Shown here: positions 19,537 to 25,080 of the stretch, one piece after another
Numbering within the stretch: the first letter of the stretch is position 1
Layout of the letters: each line of letters opens with the position of its first letter
IMG/VR virus record: IMGVR_UViG_3300034068_000868
Span: 1 to 25,080 of that record
Length of the DNA: 25,080 nucleotides
Source of the DNA: a virus
Direction: 5' to 3' (one strand)
The notes under the pieces: model-generated
The model's input: the letters and a program-made list of their open reading frames with translations, nothing else
Database searches by the model: none
What the model was told of the DNA's origin: nothing
Translations under genes and position numbers: made by a program

Positions 19537-21152
19537 GCGTAGGCGGCGGTCTCCCGGTTGGTCCACGCGACATTGGTCGCCTTGGTGGTGGTAGTGACGG
19601 CTCCGGCGGTGGTGAGCGCGGAGCGGGTGATCGACCATTTGGCCACGGCGGCGGGGGAGCCGGTGGCGGGGATGTCGGAGTTGAGGAGCAGCCCGTAGTA
19701 GGAAAAGGTTCCTGCGGTGTTGAGCGCGAAGGCGTGGATGGAGTTGTCGGGATCGCGCTGGGTGGTGGGCGAGTAGAGGCCAAGGGCGATGACGACGATT
19801 TTCGCGCCGTTCGGAATAGCCTGGGTAAAGGTGATCGTGCTGGAACCTTGGTTGACGAGGTAGTCGGTGGTGGGTTCCTGCGCGACCCCGTTGATGGCGA
19901 CCATGACATGGTTGGGGTCGCTCGACTTGAGGCCGGAGACCGCAAAGGTTTTGAGCGTGCCGTTGCCGGTGAGGGTGGTCTTGGCGCTGGAGAGGAGACC
20001 CGCCTGCGGGATGGTGAGGTTGAGGGTCTGGGCGGGAGCCGCGCCGGTGATGGTGGCTGAGGGGGTCGCGCCGGTAGTGACCGTGCCGATGGAGAGGGAG
20101 TTGACTGGACCCGCCGCGCCGTTCGTTCCGTTCGTGCCTGCTGGACCTTGCGGAAGGCCGAAGTTGAGGACGGCGGTGTTGCCTGTGCCGGTATTGGAAA
20201 CGGTGGGGGTGGAGCCGGTCGGGAGGTTCGTAACATCGCCGACTTGGACGAGGAGCGAGGGATAGCTGATGCCCCCTCCGGGTCCGCTGGACTTGGCCTG
20301 CGCCTCGATGCCGTCGCCGCCGTTGCGGGAGGAAACGAGTTTCGAGGACATCCAAGCGGGCTTGATGCGTCCCTTGCGCTCGGTGGAGTCCCGGCGCATG
20401 GCGGGGTTTTTGCCGACAATGTCGGTTTCCTTCGCGAGGAGCGCGGCCTTGGCGGCATCGCCGGTGAGCGGGATCGCGAGCTTGGCCGCGAGGCTTGCTG
20501 TGAGCAGGTCGATGAAGAGGGAATCGAAGAGGGTGACCTCGGTGACCTTGCGGACATACTCCAGAGTGATCGCCGTGCCGAGCCACACATCCCAGTCGGT
20601 GGTCCACCCGGCTGTGATTCCGGGTTGCTTGGTGGACCCGGTGACCATGCAGCGGTAGACTGCCTCGGCGCTGGTGACGACATTATCGACTTCGTAGGTG
20701 CGGCCCGCGACCCAACTTGGAGCGCCGGAGTCGGAGTTTGACAGGACAAAGTTGCCGGACACCTCCCACGCCGAATCGCCGGTCGTGTAGTCTTGGTCGT
20801 TCACCCGGAAGACGCGCAGGCAGTCGGATGGGATGGCGTAGCGGTAGGCCCACTTGTATTCCGGGCGAGGGACGCTCTCGGCCACCGTGGTGGATTTCAT
20901 CGCCCATGTCCACGATCCGGTGAGAAGAAGGGAGTCGCGCACCTGTGGGTAGAGCGACTTGGCGAGGAGCATCGCCTGCGAGGAGGGTCCGAACTGCTCG
21001 GCTGTGCCAACGCGCAGGATCGCTTGGCGGCAGAGTTCGTCTTCGGTAAGGGTGGACGATGGGCGCGAGGAGGCGCGGGCCTCGACCGCATTTTTCAATG
21101 CGGGCTTGCCTGCGAGGAACTGGAGTTCCTTGAATAACTCCTCGGACTTCAT
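19533..21152 (-). CDS. Third gp11-like protein fused to a fibre-type C-terminus
   Basis: This 539-residue protein starts with MKSEELFKELQFL, identical to the neighbouring gene, then carries one gp11-like domain (about 38-255; ELCRQAILRVG, WTWAMKS, YAIPSDCLRVFRVN, LFIDLLTASLAAKLAIPLTGD, KNPAMRRD). A segment at about 146-190 (WVAGRTYEVDNVVTSAEAVYRCM...W) is a chitin-binding-3-like insertion inside that domain. Beyond residue 280 the protein changes to a fibre: a short collagen-like run (GLPQGPAGTNGTNGAAGP), Gly/Thr-rich beta repeats, and a unit with LTGNGTLKTFAV, VMVAINGVAQEP, TDYLV, ITFTQAIPNGAKI (about 393-458) common in phage fibres. It would link the gp11 ring to external fibres. It starts three bases after the second gp11-like stop. 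Confidence 0.75.
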   Translation of the reverse strand: MKSEELFKELQFLAGKPALKNAVEARASSRPSSTLTEDELCRQAILRVGTAEQFGPSSQAMLLAKSLYPQVRDSLLLTGSWTWAMKSTTVAESVPRPEYKWAYRYAIPSDCLRVFRVNDQDYTTGDSAWEVSGNFVLSNSDSGAPSWVAGRTYEVDNVVTSAEAVYRCMVTGSTKQPGITAGWTTDWDVWLGTAITLEYVRKVTEVTLFDSLFIDLLTASLAAKLAIPLTGDAAKAALLAKETDIVGKNPAMRRDSTERKGRIKPAWMSSKLVSSRNGGDGIEAQAKSSGPGGGISYPSLLVQVGDVTNLPTGSTPTVSNTGTGNTAVLNFGLPQGPAGTNGTNGAAGPVNSLSIGTVTTGATPSATITGAAPAQTLNLTIPQAGLLSSAKTTLTGNGTLKTFAVSGLKSSDPNHVMVAINGVAQEPTTDYLVNQGSSTITFTQAIPNGAKIVVIALGLYSPTTQRDPDNSIHAFALNTAGTFSYYGLLLNSDIPATGSPAAVAKWSITRSALTTAGAVTTTTKATNVAWTNRETAAYA

Positions 21153-21155
21153 GCG

Positions 21156-22898
21156 TTATTGGCGAACGACCTGCGCGGGTTGGGATTCCATGAGTTGGGA
21201 GAGCTTCATGGCGAGGGTGACCGTGAGCATGTTCACGAAGACCGCTGGGAACTTGCTGGCGTCGGTGACGATGGCGGTCGTCTCAATCTGGACCGTGGGC
21301 GTGACATCTGTGTGGAGGTAACCGCCGACGATTTCCCATTTGCCGAAGTTCTCGTCTTCGTCCACGCCATTAACCCGAAGCACCTTGATGGTTGTGATCG
21401 GCAGCAGGTAGCGTTTGGCGTAGCCGAAGGACGGAGGCACGGCATCGGCGGCGACGGTTGTCTGGACTCGGGCGAACTGCCAGTCGAAGTCGGCGAGGAG
21501 TTCGTTGCGTGTCTGGTCGAAGAGACTGGTCGCGATGGACATTGGTTCTCCGTAGGGCTTGAAGACATCGGCGCTTCCCACCCGGAGGATGGCTTGGCGG
21601 CAGATTTCCGAGACCGTGTTGGCCGAGGAGGTCGTGCGGGGTTTCGCGGATTTCTCGATCTGGTTCTTGATCGATGGGCGCTGCATCGTCTCGGCGGCCA
21701 CTTGGATCATGGCGTTGACAATGTTCGCATCGGCGGTCAGCGGGAGAGCGATCTTGGCCGCGAGGCGGCAGATGAGCGCCTCGATGAATGGAGCGGGGAA
21801 TTCTGACACCGTTGTGATGAACGAGGTGTAGTCCACGATGAGAGGCGCTCCGATGTCCGTGTGCAGGAATCCGCCGACGATCTCCCATTGGCCGAAGTTC
21901 TCGGTGGTGTCGATGTTGTTGACCCGTAGCAGTTGGATGAAATCCGTTGGGAGCGTGTATTTTTTTGTATACCCCAAAGCCGGACCCGGAGTCGTTGTCG
22001 ATGACGCAAGCACTGGCAGCACTGGCTGTGAATTTAACTGGGGCTGAATGAGTGCAACTTGCTTCTTGGCAAATGCCCACGGCACATCGGAGAGGAGTTC
22101 CTCCAGGGTGTGGTCGTAGAAGCTGTTCGCGAAGACCATCGGCTGGCTTTTGAGGGATTCCAAGGAGCCGAGGCGCATGATCGCCTGTTTGCAAATATGC
22201 GTGCGGGTCGTCATTGTGCTGGATGCGCTGGCATCGGCGACCGTGGCGATCTCACGCTGAAGAGCGGGGCGTTGGATGATGAAGTCAAATTCCTTGGCTG
22301 CTGCCATGGCTTGGTCACCGGCTCCCAGAGCCATGGCGAGCTTGTAGGCAAGGCGAGCGACAACGAGTTCTATGAAGATCGCTGGGTATGCTGTTTCGTT
22401 ATAAGTTACAAGTGCAGGTGTTACACTTGAATTTGATGGCATTGCAATGTAATCGACTCGAATTGGACTGACGATGTTGGTGTGGATGAATCCGCCAACC
22501 ACCTCCCATGTCCCGAAGTTTTCCGAGGAATCAATGTCCTCGACCCGGAGAATTCTGATGGTTCCTGCGGGGATCGCGTAGCGGACCGAGTAGCCCGATT
22601 TTGGTGCAGCGTTGTCTTTGACAATATCCTCACTCTGCATGCGGGCGAAGCGCCAATCATATTCCGAAAGGATTTCATTGATGGTCTGCCCGTAGAACTT
22701 CGCCGCAAAGACGAAGGGCTGCCCGTTCTGCTGCTTGAAAGCGTCTGCGTTGCCCACACGCATGACCGCTTGGCGGATGATCTCGCTTGCGGTGGTGGTG
22801 AGCGTTCCGGAGTAGTTGGCGACTGCCTCGACTGCCTCCAGGAGGGCAGGCTTCGACATCAGGAATTGGAGTTCTTTAAAGAGTTCTTCGGATTTCAT
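21156..22898 (-). CDS. Second gp11-like protein with three tandem domains
   Basis: The 580-residue product contains three copies of the gp11-like (tail tubular A, gatekeeper) unit: about 38-215, 232-412 and 429-571. Each copy has the same ordered landmarks: [ST].IC[RK]QAI[LM]R[LV]G, an aromatic D[FVY].W.FA strand, a Y.YxLP....I..LRVN.[IV]D segment, ENFG.WEIVGG[FY][LI]HT, FPA.FIE or similar, L..KLA.PL, and Q[RK]P[AS]. The first 30 residues (MKSEELFKELQFLMSKPALLEAVEA) match the linker that normally ends one unit. The gene starts immediately after the previous stop (TAAATG) and ends three bases before the next ATG. In T7 a single-domain gp11 forms a dodecameric ring under the portal. Here the ring is probably built from several domains. 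Confidence 0.8.
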   Translation of the reverse strand: MKSEELFKELQFLMSKPALLEAVEAVANYSGTLTTTASEIIRQAVMRVGNADAFKQQNGQPFVFAAKFYGQTINEILSEYDWRFARMQSEDIVKDNAAPKSGYSVRYAIPAGTIRILRVEDIDSSENFGTWEVVGGFIHTNIVSPIRVDYIAMPSNSSVTPALVTYNETAYPAIFIELVVARLAYKLAMALGAGDQAMAAAKEFDFIIQRPALQREIATVADASASSTMTTRTHICKQAIMRLGSLESLKSQPMVFANSFYDHTLEELLSDVPWAFAKKQVALIQPQLNSQPVLPVLASSTTTPGPALGYTKKYTLPTDFIQLLRVNNIDTTENFGQWEIVGGFLHTDIGAPLIVDYTSFITTVSEFPAPFIEALICRLAAKIALPLTADANIVNAMIQVAAETMQRPSIKNQIEKSAKPRTTSSANTVSEICRQAILRVGSADVFKPYGEPMSIATSLFDQTRNELLADFDWQFARVQTTVAADAVPPSFGYAKRYLLPITTIKVLRVNGVDEDENFGKWEIVGGYLHTDVTPTVQIETTAIVTDASKFPAVFVNMLTVTLAMKLSQLMESQPAQVVRQ

Positions 22899-23924
22899 TT
22901 ATTGGGATGGTTGGCTTGTTGGGAATTCCACGATGGAGGCGAGTTTGAAGGCGAGGGAGGCGGTGAGGATTTCGACGAAGATCGGCGGGAACTTGGCCAC
23001 ATCGGCGACGGTGGCGGTGTGATCGAGAATGATGGGGGTCACGAAGTTGGTGTGAATGAATCCACCTACCACTTCCCACTGCGCGTTGTTCTCCGAATCG
23101 TCGATGTTGTTGACCCGGATGATCTGTTTGGAGTCTACGGGGATGGGGTAGCGATACGAGTAGCCGGTCCTGGGAGCGGCTGCGTCTTTGGCGATGGATA
23201 ATTGGGCGCGGGCGAACGACCATTGGAAGTCGGCAAGCAGGCTGTCGCGAACCGACTCGTAGAGGGATTGGGCGATGACCATTGGTTCGCCATGCGGCTT
23301 GAACAGGTCGGCAGAACCGACACGCAGGATGGCTCTGCGGCAAATCTCCGAGACGCTCACGGGAGCGGCGGTGGTGCGAGCCGGAGCGTAGGCTTCGGTG
23401 GCATTGCCGAATGCAGGCTTCTGGATGGTGGCCGTGTAGAGTTGGACGCACTGGGTGAACAACTCCTTCGATCCCGTGAGAGGCATCGCGAGGACGGCGG
23501 CGAGCTTCATGGAGAGCGCTTCGATAAAGATGGCCGGGAACAGGGTGGTGGTCGTGACAAGCGCGATGTAGTCGAGAACAAGAGGGATTTCTGCGGTTGA
23601 AGGGAGGTTTGTATGAATCTTGCTGCCGAGGATTTCCCAAGTGCCGAAGTTCTCGCTGGCATCGATGTCATCGAGCCGGATGGCGCGGATGAAATCGGTT
23701 GGTTGGTCGTATTGATACGAGTAGCCGGTGAGCGGGACCGTGCCGGTGGCGAGATTGGCTTGCTTGCGGCAGAACTGCCAATCGAACTCGGCTTGGAGTT
23801 CCTCGACCGTCTGCGCGTAGAACAAGGTGCAATACTGCGCTTGCGCGTTCGCGGCATTCAGCGCAGTGATGCGCGAATCTCCGAGGCGGGCGAGGGCGAG
23901 GTTGCAGATGTCGAGGTCTGTCAT
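22899..23924 (-). CDS. First gp11-like protein with two tandem domains
   Basis: The 341-residue product opens with MTDLDICNLALARLGDSRI, the classic start of tail tubular A proteins of T7-like phages. Domain 1 covers about residues 1-178 and includes FDWQFCRKQ, YQYDQPTDFIRAIRLDDID, ENFGTWEILGSKIHT and LFPAIFIEALSMKLA. Domain 2 (about 191-335) has SEICRRAILRVGSADLF, FQWSFARAQ, YRYPIPVDSKQIIRVNNID, WEVVGGFIHT and FPPIFVEILTASLAFKLA. Between them lies SKELFTQCVQLYTATIQKPAFGNATEA, the linker that reappears at the start of the next two proteins. No Shine-Dalgarno sequence is visible. The gene is separated from the capsid gene by a terminator-like hairpin, so it may depend on readthrough. Confidence 0.8.
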   Translation of the reverse strand: MTDLDICNLALARLGDSRITALNAANAQAQYCTLFYAQTVEELQAEFDWQFCRKQANLATGTVPLTGYSYQYDQPTDFIRAIRLDDIDASENFGTWEILGSKIHTNLPSTAEIPLVLDYIALVTTTTLFPAIFIEALSMKLAAVLAMPLTGSKELFTQCVQLYTATIQKPAFGNATEAYAPARTTAAPVSVSEICRRAILRVGSADLFKPHGEPMVIAQSLYESVRDSLLADFQWSFARAQLSIAKDAAAPRTGYSYRYPIPVDSKQIIRVNNIDDSENNAQWEVVGGFIHTNFVTPIILDHTATVADVAKFPPIFVEILTASLAFKLASIVEFPTSQPSQ

Positions 23925-23943
23925 TGAAGCGTAGTCAGATCAC

Positions 23944-23977
23944 AAAAAATGGTTGGCAGACATTGCCCGGTCTGCCA
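23944..23977 (-). terminator. Intrinsic terminator downstream of the capsid gene
   Basis: On the minus strand TGGCAGAC pairs with GTCTGCCA (23977-23970 with 23961-23954, eight pairs, 8-base loop) and is followed after four bases by six Ts (23949-23944). It begins 15 bases after the capsid stop. T7 has a terminator at the same place, after gene 10, that reduces expression of the tail genes relative to capsid. Confidence 0.75.
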
Positions 23978-23992
23978 GCGGGGTGCGGGAAC

Positions 23993-24901
23993 TTAGAGGA
24001 CTTCGTCGCAGGCGATCTCGACGACTTTCTTCTCTTCCATGCGCACGGCAGCAAGGCTGGCCACGGAGCGGATTTGAAGGGAGTGCGAGAGGTCGGGACG
24101 GACATCCATCATGGTCTTGAGGCCACGCTCGGCGAGGATGATGCCGCTCTTCACATAGGCGAAGCAGGAGCGGATATCGACGGCCAGCGGGAGCTGTTGG
24201 CTGCGGCGGAATTTGAAACCCATGAAGGTGTTCAAAGTGCCGTCCACAAGGGCGCGAACCGTGTTGTAGTCTGCCGAGGTTGCCTCGACCGTGCGGAGCA
24301 GGTCTTGGAGTTGCTTGGCGGACACCACCATGATGCGCTCTTCCTCTTCATCGACTTCGTTGGAGTCGAAGAGGAACTTCGCTTGGCGGAGCTTGGCAAT
24401 GGTGAGGCCGGAGTTGGCGACTGCGCCGGACTCGACAAAGCCAACTGCGATTTTCTGGCCTGCTGGCAGGACGGTGGCGGTTGTGCCAGTCACGCCGGTA
24501 AAGGCTGTGCCGCCGAGGGCGTCGATGATGACCTTGTCGCAAGTGCGGGCGTAGGCTGCGCCGTGCGATTGGATGATCGGGCTTGTGGGAAGCACGACTT
24601 CGCCGAGGAACTGCTCGTCGAACTCGTCAACGAGTTTGGCGCAGTCGTAGTTCAGTGGACGAATCCAACGCTTGGCCATCGCTTGATCGCTGATACGGGT
24701 GTCGCGTGAGCGGTCCGTGATCTGCGTCATGGAGGTTACATCGAGTTGGTTGTAGGATTTCTCCTTCCCTTCGATGGAATCGAGGGTGCAATATTCTTTC
24801 AGCTTGCTGTTCTTTTGCTGAACGAGGTGTTTCCAGTTGCTATCGAACTGGGTCGTGAAGTGATCGGGGATGTTCGTCAGAACTCCATTGAGATTTGCCA
24901 T
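23993..24901 (-). CDS. Major capsid protein
   Basis: The 302-residue product has the layout of a podovirus capsid family: an N-terminal helical arm (MANLNGVLTNIPDHFTTQFDSNWKHLVQQKNSKL), then DRSRDTRISDQAMAKRWIRPLNYD, VDEFDEQFLGEV and SPIIQSHGAAYARTCDKVIIDALGGTAFTGVTG, then LPAGQKIAVGF, KFLFDSNEVDEEEERIMVVSAKQLQDLL, FMGFKFRRSQQLP and a C-terminal beta region. An HK97-type fold is expected from family knowledge. It is the only gene here with a textbook ribosome-binding site (AAAGGAG, six bases before ATG), in line with a highly made protein. A hairpin-forming copy of the 15-base motif ends 26 bases upstream, and an intrinsic terminator follows. A scaffold or portal gene would be expected just outside the right edge. 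Confidence 0.85.
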   Translation of the reverse strand: MANLNGVLTNIPDHFTTQFDSNWKHLVQQKNSKLKEYCTLDSIEGKEKSYNQLDVTSMTQITDRSRDTRISDQAMAKRWIRPLNYDCAKLVDEFDEQFLGEVVLPTSPIIQSHGAAYARTCDKVIIDALGGTAFTGVTGTTATVLPAGQKIAVGFVESGAVANSGLTIAKLRQAKFLFDSNEVDEEEERIMVVSAKQLQDLLRTVEATSADYNTVRALVDGTLNTFMGFKFRRSQQLPLAVDIRSCFAYVKSGIILAERGLKTMMDVRPDLSHSLQIRSVASLAAVRMEEKKVVEIACDEVL

Positions 24902-24927
24902 TTTGGCTCCTTTGGTTTGAGTGAGTT

Positions 24928-24942
24928 GGTATCAGTCGAAAC
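24928..24942 (-). promoter_or_regulatory. 15-base motif copy 6, upstream of the capsid gene
   Basis: Minus-strand GTTTCGACTGATACC has one mismatch to consensus and ends 26 bases before the capsid ATG. The surrounding bases form a perfect 6-bp hairpin, ATCAGT, loop, ACTGAT (24931-24946). TGGTTTGA repeats flank it at 24913-24920 and 24946-24953, as GGTTTG repeats flank copy 5. Confidence 0.6.
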
Positions 24943-24954
24943 TGATGGTTTGAT

Positions 24955-25015
24955 CTGCTCCCTTCGCTTCCGAGTGTCCCGTGTGGGGTCAGCGGCGGCG
25001 GGTATTAGGGAGCAG
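24955..25015 (-). repeat. Inverted repeat in the capsid leader
   Basis: CTGCTCCCT (24955-24963) and AGGGAGCAG (25007-25015) are perfectly complementary, enclosing 43 GC-rich bases. It lies between motif copies 6 and 7, so a transcript from copy 7 would carry this stem while one from copy 6 would not. There is no T-run, so it may be an RNase III-type processing site or a stabilising stem. Confidence 0.5.
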
Positions 25016-25065
25016 GCTCACAAAGGAGGTGTCTGCTCTGACGAAGGTGACATTACCGCCGATGC

Positions 25066-25080
25066 GGTATCAGTCAAAAC
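25066..25080 (-). promoter_or_regulatory. 15-base motif copy 7, at the window edge
   Basis: Exact consensus GTTTTGACTGATACC on the minus strand, ending at the last base of the window, 164 bases before the capsid start. Its upstream flank is outside the window, so the hairpin cannot be checked. Together with copy 6 it would give the capsid gene two promoters. Confidence 0.55.

Larger units (their letters stand above)
24902..25080 (-). promoter_or_regulatory. Capsid leader region
   Basis: These 179 bases contain no convincing complete gene. They hold two copies of the 15-base motif, a 9-bp inverted repeat and the capsid Shine-Dalgarno sequence. One minus-strand frame is open from 25070 to a TGA at about 24989 (YRIGGNVTFVRADT, then SFVSLLPNTRRR), but a stop within the motif precedes it and there is no ATG, so coding is uncertain. 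Confidence 0.6.

Noticed and set aside
19297-20607. Long minus-strand frame of 436 codons
   Set aside because: Only its last 79 codons (from the ATG at 19536) look like a protein. The rest is Arg/His/Pro-rich shadow of the third gp11-like gene.
24688-24698. CTGATACGG on the plus strand near the capsid gene
   Set aside because: It is in the opposite orientation and matches only the CTGATAC part of the core. It is inside a well-defined coding region.

Overview
The window is part of the structural and lysis region of a tailed DNA phage (or prophage) with a T7-like, podovirus-type gene order. Every convincing gene is on the minus strand, so the map reads from right to left. In that direction it runs: major capsid protein (24901-23993), a terminator-like hairpin, three gp11-like (tail tubular A) genes (23924-19533), a cassette of fibre and adhesin genes (19536-15697), a small membrane-anchored coiled-coil protein (15697-15428), a gp12-like nozzle protein (15423-12757), a gp13-like GNAT-fold protein, gp14-like and gp15-like internal virion proteins, a giant 2905-residue protein in the gp16 position (9647-930), then a holin, an Rz1-like lipoprotein and a CHAP endolysin cut by the left edge of the window. 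Genes are tightly packed, many joined by TAATG or ATGA overlaps. The host cannot be named from this sequence. The DNA is GC-rich, and only the capsid gene has a textbook Shine-Dalgarno sequence at ideal spacing.

Three things stand out. First, a 15-base motif, GTTTTGACTGATACC on the minus strand, occurs seven times, always in the direction of transcription. It lies immediately upstream of the capsid, fibre and holin genes, at the right edge of the window, and in three degenerate copies inside genes. It behaves like a phage-specific promoter family. Two copies can also fold into a perfect small hairpin. Second, the gp11-like function is spread over three adjacent genes holding two, three and one copies of the same domain. 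The gene borders fall inside the repeat unit, as if one long domain array had been cut into three polypeptides. Third, the gp16-position protein is a polyvalent-type giant with an ADP-ribosyltransferase-like domain and further modules, separated by a recurring [FY]SI[GA] motif.

A likely scheme: the capsid and portal-proximal tail parts are built from the right-hand genes, the fibre cassette provides adsorption (coiled-coil, beta-helical and chitin-binding-like modules), the gp13-16-like proteins are packaged and ejected with the DNA (the giant one bringing enzymatic cargo into the host), and the left-end cassette lyses the cell. Fibre genes sit between the gp11-like and gp12-like genes rather than after the gp16-like gene as in T7. 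Apart from the right-edge leader (24902-25080) there is no gene-free stretch longer than about 70 bases.
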